Below, in pieces: positions 49,735-58,364 of a stretch of 64,000 nucleotides of DNA. Source of the DNA: Limisphaera sp049537155 (lineage in GTDB: Bacteria > Verrucomicrobiota > Verrucomicrobiia > Limisphaerales > Limisphaeraceae). The notes beneath the pieces were generated by a model. The model worked only from the letters and a program-made list of their open reading frames with translations. It ran no database searches and was not told the origin of the DNA. The translations under genes and the position numbers were made by a program. The stretch lies in NCBI RefSeq assembly GCF_049537155.1, contig NZ_JBMVQZ010000010.1:62001-126000 (forward strand), read 5' to 3'. Within the stretch, counting starts at the first letter, position 1. Each line of letters starts with the position of its first letter.

Positions 49735-51811
49735 GTGGCCCGCCCAACCCAAGGTTCTCGGCACCCGTGTCCCGCGGGTGGACGGCCCGGCCAAAGTCAC
49801 CGGCCAGGCCCGTTACTCGTCCGACATCCAGGCGCCCGGCCTGCTGATCGGCATGATCCTGCGGTCGCCCTGGCCCGCCGCCCGGATCCAACGCATCAAC
49901 CTCGAAAAGGCCCGGCAGATGCCCGGCATCAAGGCCGCAGTGGCCGTCCAGGAGGGCCCCCGCGTCGTCCGTTACTACGGCGAGGAACTGGCCGCCGTTG
50001 CCGGCGTCAGCCGTCAAGCCTGCGAAGACGCCCTGCGCGCCATCGAGGTGGAGGCGGAACCCCTGCCGTTCGTGGTGCGCGAAGAAGACGCGCGCAAACC
50101 GGATGCCCCGCGCGTGTGGGAACAAGCCCCCAACATGCCCCCTCCACGCGTACGCGAGGAAGGCAACGTGGACGAGGCCCTCAAAGAGTGCGCCGCGGTC
50201 ATCGAAGGTTTCTACACAACCTCCGTCCAGCTCCACCACCCCATGGAGACCCACGGCGGCACCGTTCGATGGGACGACGAAGGTGTCACGGCATGGATCT
50301 CCACCCAGGGTATCTTCAGTGTGCGTGACGGCCTGGCCGGCGCCCTCCGACTCGACCAAAGCAAGGTCCGGGTCGTCACCGAGTACATGGGCGGCGGGTT
50401 CGGATCGAAATTCGGGCCCGGCGTCGAAGGCGTCCTGGCGGCGCGTCTGGCCAGGGAAGCCGGGGCACCCGTGCGACTGATGCTTTCGCGGTTCGAAGAA
50501 GCGCTCGCCGTGGGCAACCGCCCGTCCAGCTTCCAACGCATCAGGCTTGGCGCCAAGGCAGATGGCACCCTCCACGTCTTCGACTACGAGAACTATGGCA
50601 CGGCCGGCGTCGGCGCCGGCCAGGCCACCGAAGGCGGTGGTGGCGGGGCGGACCTGCCCATGCCCTACATCTACCGGGTGCCCAACCGGCGCATCAAACA
50701 AACCACCGTCGCCGTCAACGCCGGTTCCTCCCGTGCCTTCCGTGCCCCGGGTCATCCCGTCGCCTCGTTCGGAATGGAGTCCGCCATGGACGACCTGGCG
50801 GTGAAGCTGGGCATGGATCCCTTGGAGCTCCGCATCAAGAACGATCCCAGCGAGATTCGCCAGCGGGAGTACCGGATCGGTGCCGAACGTTTCGGTTGGA
50901 AGGAGAAGTACCGCAAACCCGGCAGTTCACCCGGGCCGATCAAAGTGGGCGTGGGAGTGGCCAGCGCCACCTGGGGCGGCGGCGGCAGTTCCCGGACCCA
51001 GGGCGAAATCCAGATCAATCCGGACGGCACGGTGGAAGTCCGGCTCGGCGTGCAGGACATCGGCACCGGCACGCGCACCGTGGCAGCCGTCACCGCGGCG
51101 GAAGTGCTGGGGCTCGCGCCCGACCAGGTCACCGTGAAGATCGGCGACACCCGTTACCCGCCCGGTCCCGGCAGCGGCGGCAGTGTCACTGCGGCTTCGG
51201 TGGCGCCCACCGTGTACGACGTCTGCACGCGCGCACTCGAGGAACTCCAGAAACAGACCGGCCTGCCGGACGTTCGTGGCGAGAACTGGCGGGCGGCCTG
51301 CAAGAAACTCGGCGTAACACCCTTGGTGGTCCAGGGCCGCTGGCGCGAAGGCCTCTCCTCCAGCGGCGTGGGAGGCGTGCAATTCGCCGAGGTCGCCGTG
51401 GACACCGAAACCGGGCTGGTCACCGTCAGGAAAATCGTGGTCGTGCAGGACTGCGGTCTCATCGTGGATCCGTTGACCGCCGAAAGCCAGGTCAACGGGG
51501 GCGTCATCATGGGCATCGGCCTGGCGCTCTACGAGGAACGCGTCATGGACTGGCAGTCCGGCGTGGTGCTCAACCCCAATTTCGAAACCTACAAACTCCC
51601 CGGCATCGCAGACGTGCCGGAGATCGACATCGTCCTGATCAACATGCCCGAGCGCGGCGTCATCGGCCTCGGCGAACCGGTGCACATCCCCACCGCAGCC
51701 GCCATCGCCAACGCCGTCGCCAACGCCCTGGGCGTGCGGGTCAACAGCCTGCCCATTACGCCCCGCAAGGTCCTGGCCGCCCTCGGCAAGGTCCCCACCG
51801 CCAAAGCCTGA
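49727..51811 (+). CDS. Molybdopterin-binding large subunit, xanthine dehydrogenase family
   Basis: The protein has 694 residues. It starts with the family opening LGTRVPRVDGPAKVTGQARY. The molybdopterin-binding parts include EYMGGGFGSKFGPGVEGVL, AGSSRAFRAPGHPVASFGME and the active-site-like GVIGLGEPVHIPTAAAIANA, where the Glu of GLGEP is the expected catalytic base. It is somewhat shorter than typical large subunits (720-790). Substrate unknown: purine, aldehyde or aromatic hydroxylation are all possible. No Tat signal of its own, so export would need co-folding with the 2Fe-2S subunit. Confidence 0.92.
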   Translation: MSEWPAQPKVLGTRVPRVDGPAKVTGQARYSSDIQAPGLLIGMILRSPWPAARIQRINLEKARQMPGIKAAVAVQEGPRVVRYYGEELAAVAGVSRQACEDALRAIEVEAEPLPFVVREEDARKPDAPRVWEQAPNMPPPRVREEGNVDEALKECAAVIEGFYTTSVQLHHPMETHGGTVRWDDEGVTAWISTQGIFSVRDGLAGALRLDQSKVRVVTEYMGGGFGSKFGPGVEGVLAARLAREAGAPVRLMLSRFEEALAVGNRPSSFQRIRLGAKADGTLHVFDYENYGTAGVGAGQATEGGGGGADLPMPYIYRVPNRRIKQTTVAVNAGSSRAFRAPGHPVASFGMESAMDDLAVKLGMDPLELRIKNDPSEIRQREYRIGAERFGWKEKYRKPGSSPGPIKVGVGVASATWGGGGSSRTQGEIQINPDGTVEVRLGVQDIGTGTRTVAAVTAAEVLGLAPDQVTVKIGDTRYPPGPGSGGSVTAASVAPTVYDVCTRALEELQKQTGLPDVRGENWRAACKKLGVTPLVVQGRWREGLSSSGVGGVQFAEVAVDTETGLVTVRKIVVVQDCGLIVDPLTAESQVNGGVIMGIGLALYEERVMDWQSGVVLNPNFETYKLPGIADVPEIDIVLINMPERGVIGLGEPVHIPTAAAIANAVANALGVRVNSLPITPRKVLAALGKVPTAKA

Positions 51812-51816
51812 ATCGC

Positions 51817-52779
51817 ATGAAACCGTTCGAATTCGTCACCGCCCTGTCCACCGAAAGCGCCCGGGAACTCCTCGGGCCCAAGGGTCAGTACCTGGCCGGC
51901 GGCAACGACCTGCTCGGCCGGCTCAAGGACGACATCACCGAAGCCACCCGCCTGGTCAACATCAAGGCCCTCCCCGACCTGAACCGAATCGAGCCCGGCG
52001 CCGACCACTGGCGCATCGGTGCCCTGGTCACCATCGCACAAATCGAAGACCATCCCGAAATCAGGAAGGTCTTCCCCGGACTCCACCAGGCCGCTGCCGA
52101 AGTCGGCTCCCAGCAGATCCGCAACGTCGCCACCCTCGGCGGCAACCTCGCCCAGCACTCCCGCTGCTGGTACTATCGCCACCGCGACATCCAGTGCCTC
52201 AAAAAGCGCGGGCGTATCTGCTACGCCATCGAGGGCGACAACCGGTACCACGCCCTCTTCACGGGCAACGTCTGCATCAGCCCCGTCGTTTCCAACCTCG
52301 CTATCGCCCTCACCGCCCTCGACGCCACCGCCATCGTCCTTCGCGACGGCCAGGAACGCCGCATGTCCATGGCCGAACTCTACGAACTGGCCTGGGACAA
52401 CCCCACTGCCCATCACTCCCTCCGGCCCGGCGACCTGATCTTGCGCGTCGAAATCCCCACCCAGCGCCGCCGCAGCGCGTACCTCCAGATCAGCGAAAAA
52501 CACGCCTTCGACTGGGCCCTGGTCAGCTGCGCCGCAGCAGCAAACCTGGAGAACGGCCGCCTCCGCAACGTCCGCGTCGCGCTCGGCTGCATCTCCCCCG
52601 TCCCCCACCAGGTGGCCGCAGCCAACCAGTTCCTCGAAGGCAAGGCTCCGGACGATGACGTGCTCGACCACGCCGCCGACCTCCTGCTGGCCGGCGCCGA
52701 ACCGCAAACCCACAACGCCTACAAAATCCCCATGGCCCGCGCCCTCATCCGCCGCACCTTGCGCCAACTCCAAGCCTGA
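51817..52779 (+). CDS. FAD-binding medium subunit, xanthine dehydrogenase family
   Basis: The 320-residue protein contains the FAD-binding PCMH fold (KGQYLAGGNDLLGRLKDDI; SQQIRNVATLGGNLAQHS) and a CO-dehydrogenase flavoprotein C-terminal domain. Unlike ordinary medium subunits it has an inserted Cys-rich loop: CWYYRHRDIQCLKKRG, then CYAIEGDNRYHALF and NVC. That pattern resembles the extra 4Fe-4S loop of 4-hydroxybenzoyl-CoA reductase-like medium subunits. It starts 5 bases after the large-subunit gene. No export signal is seen. Confidence 0.88.
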   Translation: MKPFEFVTALSTESARELLGPKGQYLAGGNDLLGRLKDDITEATRLVNIKALPDLNRIEPGADHWRIGALVTIAQIEDHPEIRKVFPGLHQAAAEVGSQQIRNVATLGGNLAQHSRCWYYRHRDIQCLKKRGRICYAIEGDNRYHALFTGNVCISPVVSNLAIALTALDATAIVLRDGQERRMSMAELYELAWDNPTAHHSLRPGDLILRVEIPTQRRRSAYLQISEKHAFDWALVSCAAAANLENGRLRNVRVALGCISPVPHQVAAANQFLEGKAPDDDVLDHAADLLLAGAEPQTHNAYKIPMARALIRRTLRQLQA

Positions 52780-52786
52780 TCGCGCC

Positions 52787-52987
52787 ATGAACCGTCTCTG
52801 CCAACATCTTCGAACCAAAAAACTGTACATCGACGCCTCCCCGGACGAGGCCTTTACGGAACCGGAACCCGACCAGACCGCACCCTGCCATTTCTGGTGC
52901 AACCTCACCCAAACCGTCGTCGGCCCCGACCAACAACCCGTCCACAAGAACAGCTGTCAGCCCGGCCGACCCTGTTTCGAAGACTGA
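52787..52987 (+). CDS. Small Cys-rich protein at the end of the molybdoenzyme operon
   Basis: The 66-residue protein has five cysteines (5, 34, 38, 57, 63). The core is PCHFWCNLTQTVVGPDQQPV followed by SCQPGRPCFED. The spacing C-x3-C and C-x5-C suggests metal binding, perhaps zinc or an Fe-S centre. It starts 7 bases after the FAD subunit, so it is surely co-transcribed. I do not recognise a named family. A role in maturation or electron transfer for the enzyme is an inference from position. Confidence 0.6.
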   Translation: MNRLCQHLRTKKLYIDASPDEAFTEPEPDQTAPCHFWCNLTQTVVGPDQQPVHKNSCQPGRPCFED

Positions 52988-53308
52988 GGTCCGGCCCGTT
53001 CGCACCCGCCAGCCACGCCTCTTCGTCCCGCCTCCGCCCAAAACGTCCCGGGAGGCCATCGGCATGCACGGCTTTCACGCCGGCCCGCAAACTTTGACTC
53101 GCCAGCCCTTCGCCGCCATCGCACGGCCTCCGGGCCGCCCCGTCCTGCCAGGGCCGGCCGGGCCCACCTGCCCTACCCCTCGCCACCGGCCCGGCCTCAC
53201 CCAGAAACCAAGGAGCTACCCATCCAATGTCGCCCAACCGCCGCGGTACGAAAACGACCCGCCAACCAACCGGGTTCACGTCCCTGAGCACTGGAGTCTG
53301 GCCCCGGG
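52988..53308. other. Gene-free stretch before the SDR gene
   Basis: About 320 bases after the molybdoenzyme operon. Reading frames in it are short and of low-complexity content. An AAGGAG word (53207-53212) precedes an ATG at 53227, but the frame there gives only a Pro/Arg/Thr-rich peptide. No promoter, repeat or RNA was recognised. Confidence 0.3.
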
Positions 53309-54094
53309 ATGACAAGCACCTCAGAATACCACCCCATGAACGAGGTTCGCCTGCAAAACCGGGTGGCGGTCGTGACCGGGGCCAGCCGCGGACTGGGCCG
53401 GGCCATTGCACTGGCCCTGGCTGATGCAGGGGCTGACGTGGCCCTGTTGGCACGCGACCGCCAGCGACTCGAGGCCGTGGCCGCCGAGATCCGCCAGCGC
53501 GGTCGCAAGAGCCTCGCCCTCTGCTGCGACGTTTCGTCCGAAGCCCAGGTGACCTCGGCCGCCGGACAAATCCGGGCGACGTTCGGAGCCGTCCACATCG
53601 TCGTCAATTCCGCAGGTATCAACCTCCGCAAGCCCATCACCGAGTTCACCCTCGAGGAATGGCACCGGGTGCTGGAAACCAATCTCACAGGAGTCTTCCT
53701 CGTTTGCCGGGCGTTGATCCCGCTCATGCGCGCTCAGGGATACGGCCGGATTCTCAATCTCACCTCCATCATGAGCCACGTCGCGCTGCCGGGACGCACC
53801 GCCTACGCCGCCAGCAAGACCGGCTTGTTGGGCTTCACTCGTGCCCTGGCCCTGGAACTGGCGCCCGAGGGCATCACCGTCAACGGCATCAGTCCCGGAC
53901 CCGTGGCCACCGAAATGAACCGGCCGCTCCTCGAAAACCCCGACCTCCAGCGCGAGTTCACATCCAAGATCCCCCTGGGCCGTTGGGGTAAAGAAGAAGA
54001 AATCGCCGCCCTCGCCCTCTACCTCTGTTCCGAAGCAGCCGGCTGGATCACCGGCACCGACATCTGCATAGACGGCGGCTGGACCGCCCAGTAA
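53309..54094 (+). CDS. Short-chain dehydrogenase/reductase
   Basis: This 261-residue NAD(P)-dependent oxidoreductase has a Rossmann fold. The cofactor motif is TGASRGLGRAIA, the structural NSAG is VNSAGINLRKP, and the catalytic Ser/Tyr/Lys are in LTSIMSH and TAYAASKTG. It ends TGTDICIDGGWTAQ, as in gluconate 5-dehydrogenase and 3-oxoacyl-ACP-reductase-like SDRs. The substrate is not determinable. ATG codons at 53309 and 53336 are both possible; the latter fits the family start better. Alone on its strand. Confidence 0.88.
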   Translation: MTSTSEYHPMNEVRLQNRVAVVTGASRGLGRAIALALADAGADVALLARDRQRLEAVAAEIRQRGRKSLALCCDVSSEAQVTSAAGQIRATFGAVHIVVNSAGINLRKPITEFTLEEWHRVLETNLTGVFLVCRALIPLMRAQGYGRILNLTSIMSHVALPGRTAYAASKTGLLGFTRALALELAPEGITVNGISPGPVATEMNRPLLENPDLQREFTSKIPLGRWGKEEEIAALALYLCSEAAGWITGTDICIDGGWTAQ

Positions 54095-54214
54095 GGCCGG
54101 TCACCATTCAACCGGGCCCGCGGGTGAATCGCCCGGCTCTTCCCCGTGTACCAGGAGGTGGAACCTGACCGTTGGCACGGGCCGGCGCCGTTCGTCCCTT
54201 TGTCAGCTCCCGCC

Positions 54215-56305
54215 TCAACGCACGCGCGGGCGATCGTCCGCTTGCTCCACTCTCGCGCGGGGATCAGCCGCACGCCCCCTTCCTCCTGCGAAGGTCGCGC
54301 GGCGCCGTTCGGCCGTACGGGTCGGCCGCCCGGTCACCGTCAACCAGAGGTCGGCCGCCGGAAGCAGATGCCGGTAAAAGAACGCCTGCATCCATTCCTC
54401 GGCCGGTTCCACCGTGCGGACCACGCTTTCCCCGGCCACGTTGGCCCTTCCCTCCAACTTCAACGGCCAAAACCCGCGCCGTGTCCCGGCCGGCACACGC
54501 AGTCGCACCTCCATACGGTTGGTTCCCGCCGGCACGCGCGAAGGCACCAGCACCGCCCCGGGCGGACCATCGCGAAGCACGAGCTCGATCGCACCCTCAA
54601 ACCCATCCCGCCGGATCACGTGCACCGCGCCCGTCACCACACCGCCGGGCCGGACGGTCAAACTCGACGGCGTCCATCGCAACGCAAAATCCGGCCGCGC
54701 CTCGTCAATCCGCAGCCGGTAGGCATGGGCCGGCCCTCCCTTGCCCTGGACCTCGGTGAGCCGAACCCAGTACTCCCCGTCCTCGGGCAACGTCAGCCGC
54801 AGGTAGGGATCCGCCTGATGTGTCACCCAACCGCAGGCGGGATCGGGCACATCATCCGCAGCAGCCAGGATCTCGTCCGCTCCGCGCCCGCATTCCAGCC
54901 GCGCATCCAGGGGCGAACCCAGCCGCCGTGCCCAGACCTCCAACACCACCGTCTGACCCGCACGCCCTCTGAAACGGTGGAGGTCCACGTCGCCCGGAGC
55001 CCCGACCCGACCGTTAACAATGCAGGGCAACTGGAGCAGGGGCGCCTCCGCGGAATGGTCCTTGGGTTCGGTTTCCCAGCTCTCCGGCAGCGTATCCAGT
55101 TGCACCCACGCATGACCCAGCTCGAAGCCCTCGGACCGCAACGGCACGCGTTGCAACCCCGGCTCGAGATCCCGGGTCGGAATCGTGACGCGCCGCACCG
55201 GCAGGTTCCATCCGCTCAACTCCAGCTCCAGCGGCATGCCCAAACGGCCGCCCAACGGGAAAACCTCCGTAACCCGCGGAACCTCCCCCGGCGTGAGCCG
55301 GTAAACAAAATCCTCCCGGCCCCGGAACAACGCGTCCCGAACCTCCAACGTGTAGAATCCGTCGGCCGGAATCTCACACATCAACACCGGATCGGGATCG
55401 AACCGGAAATCGTCGCAATAGGCTATCGCCCGGCCCTCCGGATCCAGCAGCGTCAGCGTCGCCTGAAACCATCCCGGCACGGCGTCCGCCAGATAGGGAA
55501 TCAACGCCCGCGCCTGCAGCGCGGCCACCACACGCTGGCCACGCCGGGCCTGAAACGTGTAACGATCCGTCGTGCCCGGCAGAATCTGACCGTTCAGGAT
55601 CACGGGCAATTCCACCCGCACCGGCACGCCGGAAGTCTGGACCGTCCCGGGGCGCCGGCCCAGCCGGGCAAGGAACCGCTCGAACTCCGGGTTCGGCATC
55701 TGCGCAGGCGGCTCGGACCTCTCCGGCAGGCGGTCCACGCAGAATCGCAGCGGATGGGACACGCCGGAAGGATCCGCCAGCCGCATCTCCATCTCGCCGG
55801 GCACGGCAGTTTCCAGAATCCGCACCCGCAGCCGCACCGTCTCGGCCACGGCCGGCGTGGCATTGCGGTTGGGCGGATTCCTCAGCAGTTCGGCCACGAT
55901 CTGATCCCAGCGTCTCGCGTCTGCCTCCGCCCAAGAAGGAGCGTCGCCCGGCTGCGGATGGCCGGACCGACGCCCGCTCAACCATACCCGGCGCTTTTCG
56001 ATCAACTGCCGCAGCTCCTCCCGCAACTGATTGAACCGGCCCGGCGCCATGGGCCGGTGATACTCCACCACCTCACCCTCAACCCCCTCACCGCTGAACC
56101 AGACCCGGTCCACCCGCGCCAGGTTCCGGCCGCCAACCGTGACCTCGAAAGTCGTGCCAACCTGTCCACCCGCGGGATACACGTAACCGATGCGGGGCCC
56201 CGGTTGCGCCACCAACCAGCCGACCCCCCGCCAGCAGCACCAACACCGTCCCCACCCGCCGGCGCCGCTCATACTGCAGAACACCACCAGGTCCCGAGCC
56301 CGCAC
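54215..56305 (-). CDS. Secreted PPC-domain protein partnered with DUF1501
   Basis: The 696-residue protein begins with an unusual Trp/Cys/Gly-rich hydrophobic leader and then PGPRIGYVYPAGGQVGTTFEV, the usual opening of large planctomycete/verrucomicrobial surface proteins encoded next to DUF1501 genes. Two bacterial pre-peptidase C-terminal (PPC) domains are visible, near residues 230-330 (DRYTFQARRGQRVVAALQAR) and 420-530 (DLHRFRGRAGQTVVLEVWAR). No catalytic motif is seen. A second start at 56272 is possible. It lies 39 bases after the DUF1501 gene. Function unknown. Confidence 0.75.
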   Translation of the reverse strand: MRARDLVVFCSMSGAGGWGRCWCCWRGVGWLVAQPGPRIGYVYPAGGQVGTTFEVTVGGRNLARVDRVWFSGEGVEGEVVEYHRPMAPGRFNQLREELRQLIEKRRVWLSGRRSGHPQPGDAPSWAEADARRWDQIVAELLRNPPNRNATPAVAETVRLRVRILETAVPGEMEMRLADPSGVSHPLRFCVDRLPERSEPPAQMPNPEFERFLARLGRRPGTVQTSGVPVRVELPVILNGQILPGTTDRYTFQARRGQRVVAALQARALIPYLADAVPGWFQATLTLLDPEGRAIAYCDDFRFDPDPVLMCEIPADGFYTLEVRDALFRGREDFVYRLTPGEVPRVTEVFPLGGRLGMPLELELSGWNLPVRRVTIPTRDLEPGLQRVPLRSEGFELGHAWVQLDTLPESWETEPKDHSAEAPLLQLPCIVNGRVGAPGDVDLHRFRGRAGQTVVLEVWARRLGSPLDARLECGRGADEILAAADDVPDPACGWVTHQADPYLRLTLPEDGEYWVRLTEVQGKGGPAHAYRLRIDEARPDFALRWTPSSLTVRPGGVVTGAVHVIRRDGFEGAIELVLRDGPPGAVLVPSRVPAGTNRMEVRLRVPAGTRRGFWPLKLEGRANVAGESVVRTVEPAEEWMQAFFYRHLLPAADLWLTVTGRPTRTAERRRATFAGGRGRAADPRARVEQADDRPRVR

Positions 56306-56344
56306 CTGGGCGGCGCCGGACCCTTCCCTCTCCCGGTTGCGCCG

Positions 56345-57739
56345 TCATACGGTCTCCATGATCTCGTGCAACAAGCGGATGGAACCGCCGTGACCAACCG
56401 CCTCGGGCAGTACACGCACCGGTTGGCCCTCCGGATGCGGCAGGGTCGCGCCCGGATCGATCCCCAGCAACGTGTAGATGCTGGCCAGCACCTCGGCCGG
56501 ATGCACCGGCCGCTCCACCACCTCCTCGCCGGTCGCGTTGGTCGCGCCGAGCACCTGCCCGCCCTTGAACCCGCCTCCGGCCACCAGCGCCGAAAAGGCC
56601 CGGCCGAAATGGTTGCGCCCTCCGTTCCAGGGCGGATCCCACTGCACACGCGGCGTCCGGCCAAACTCGCCCGACACCCACACAATCGTCTCGGCCAACA
56701 GGCCACGAACCGCCAAATCCTCCAACAGCGCCGACAATCCCTGGTCCAACTCCGGCAACTTGCGGTTCATCGCCTGGAAATGCTGCTTGTGCGTGTCCCA
56801 ACCCTTATGGTTGATCGTCACGTACGGCACGCCCTTCTCCACCAGCCGGCGCGCCATCAGACAACTCTGGCCGAACGTGGTTCGACCGTACCGATCCCGC
56901 ACCTCGTCGGGTTCCCGATCCAAATCGAACAAGCGACCCGCCTCGCCCAGGATCAGTTCGTACGCCTGTTCCTCCGAAGCGTAAAACGTCTGGAGCGTGG
57001 CCTCACCCGGCAAAGCGCGCCCCAGTGTGTTGAGCTGTCCCAACAATTCGCGCCGGCGCAACTGCCGGGCCTCCGAAATGCCCGAAGCCACGATCCCTTC
57101 CACCTCGAACCGCGGCCGTGCCGGATCGCCCCCCGTCACGAACGGCTTGGCAGAGTATCCCAGAAAACCCGACTCCGAAAACCGTCCCTGCGGCTCGGTC
57201 AGCACGATGTACGGAGGAATCAGACCACGCGACCCGCCCGAGCCGCCCTTGAAATTCGCCACCACCGCCCCCGCGCTCGGAAACACGTCGCGTCCGCCCG
57301 GGTTGTGCCCCGTCTGCACAATGTAGGAGGCCGTCTCATGAGCGTTGCTGCCGTGGGTCAGACTCCGGATCAACGCATACTTGTCAGCCTGCCGCGCCAG
57401 CCGCGGCAACAACTGACCGATCCGGATGCCCGGGACGTTCGTTTCCAGCGCCGCATTCAACGGACCACAGAAATCCCGGCCGGCCTCCGGTTTCGGATCG
57501 AACAGGTCAATGTGACAAGGCCCGCCCCACAACCAGATCTGGATCACCGATCGCGCCCGGGGCAGCCGCCGCGGCGCAGTCGCCCGCAACCCCCACCCGT
57601 TCAACAAAAACAGCCCGCCCGCACCATACAAACAGCATCGCAACATCTCCCGCCGCGACATCGGCAAACCCAGCCGATCCAACAGCCGCGACGCCTCCTG
57701 CCGTGCCCACCGATCCGGTTCACTCGCCCATGGATTCAT
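56345..57739 (-). CDS. DUF1501 (sulfatase-like fold) protein
   Basis: The protein has 464 residues. After a helical N-terminus comes MSRREMLRCCLYGAGGLFLL, a Tat-like signal. The DUF1501 body has IWLWGGPCHIDLFDPKPEAG, ALIRSLTHGSNAHETASYIV and INHKGWDTHKQHF, and WVSGEFGRTPRVQW is the family's most conserved motif. DUF1501 proteins share the alkaline-phosphatase/sulfatase fold and are normally paired with DUF1549/DUF1553 proteins. Here that partner is only a fragment (57766-58107), while a PPC protein follows. The substrate is unknown. Confidence 0.92.
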   Translation of the reverse strand: MNPWASEPDRWARQEASRLLDRLGLPMSRREMLRCCLYGAGGLFLLNGWGLRATAPRRLPRARSVIQIWLWGGPCHIDLFDPKPEAGRDFCGPLNAALETNVPGIRIGQLLPRLARQADKYALIRSLTHGSNAHETASYIVQTGHNPGGRDVFPSAGAVVANFKGGSGGSRGLIPPYIVLTEPQGRFSESGFLGYSAKPFVTGGDPARPRFEVEGIVASGISEARQLRRRELLGQLNTLGRALPGEATLQTFYASEEQAYELILGEAGRLFDLDREPDEVRDRYGRTTFGQSCLMARRLVEKGVPYVTINHKGWDTHKQHFQAMNRKLPELDQGLSALLEDLAVRGLLAETIVWVSGEFGRTPRVQWDPPWNGGRNHFGRAFSALVAGGGFKGGQVLGATNATGEEVVERPVHPAEVLASIYTLLGIDPGATLPHPEGQPVRVLPEAVGHGGSIRLLHEIMETV

Positions 57740-57765
57740 GCCTCAGCCTCCGTTCCGACCAGGGT

Positions 57766-58107
57766 TCAATGACGATGCACGAACTCCGCACTGTTGATCA
57801 GTGCCCAGAGAAAATCCTCCGCCGCCTCCCGGCGCGACCGGCTCTCCGCAAACAACCGCTCCACCACCGCCTCCTCCTCCGGCTCGGGCGGCCGCGACAG
57901 GACCACCAGGTAAAAACGCTCCGCCACCTCCTCCACACGCCGCCCCCGCCCGGCCGCCAGACCCCCGCACGGTTCCGGGCAGACCGTCACCCACGCATGC
58001 CCCACCCCGCCCCAGGCCACCCAGCATTCGGCCCGCTTCACCCTGCGCCCGCACGTCCCCAGGCCGCCAGGCAACCTGCCGCTCCATGAACCTTGAACCG
58101 CGCCCAT
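57766..58107 (-). pseudogene. C-terminal fragment of a DUF1553-domain protein
   Basis: The last 60 residues, including VEEVAERFYLVVLSRPPEPE and LWALINSAEFVHRH, match the extreme C-terminus of DUF1549/DUF1553 proteins, which are normally 700-1000 residues and encoded just upstream of a DUF1501 gene. Everything before it is a short Gly/Trp/Cys-rich stretch without family features, and a gene on the other strand begins about 260 bases upstream. I read it as the remnant of a deleted partner gene. The frame can be extended to an ATG at 58164. Confidence 0.6.
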
Positions 58108-58259
58108 TCGTGCCCTCTCCGCCTCCATACCGTTCAAATGCCCATCCCCCTGGACGTCCTCCACGCACCGAAGGTTTCACCCCGACATACGCCCCCATTG
58201 ATTACAACCCTCTCAACGGGCACCCGGGGGCCCGTCCCGCCCGCACGACTGCAAGCCAA

Positions 58260-58318
58260 CGACAGTTTTCGCAACCAGCCGACAATCTTTTGCAAGCCAC
58301 CGACACACTTTCGCAACC
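58260..58318. repeat. Three tandem 20-21-bp repeats upstream of a pseudopilin gene
   Basis: Copies start at 58260, 58280 and 58301. Each reads CGACA, one to three variable bases, TTTYGCAA and then CC with at most one change. A degenerate fourth copy (CGACTGCAAGCC) lies at about 58246. The 20-21-base period equals two DNA turns, as expected for stacked binding sites of a regulator. They end 47 bases before the ATG at 58365. Confidence 0.6.
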
Positions 58319-58364
58319 CGCCGTTAGCGGCACCCGCCCCACAATGGGCATGCTGGGAACCGCC

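Noticed and set aside
54146..57772. Plus-strand open frame of 1208 codons
   Set aside because: Antisense shadow of the PPC and DUF1501 genes, with low-complexity Arg/His/Pro/Gln composition.
58246..58318. CRISPR-like array
   Set aside because: Repeats are imperfect, only 20-21 bases in period and have no spacers or cas genes; a regulator-site array is more likely.
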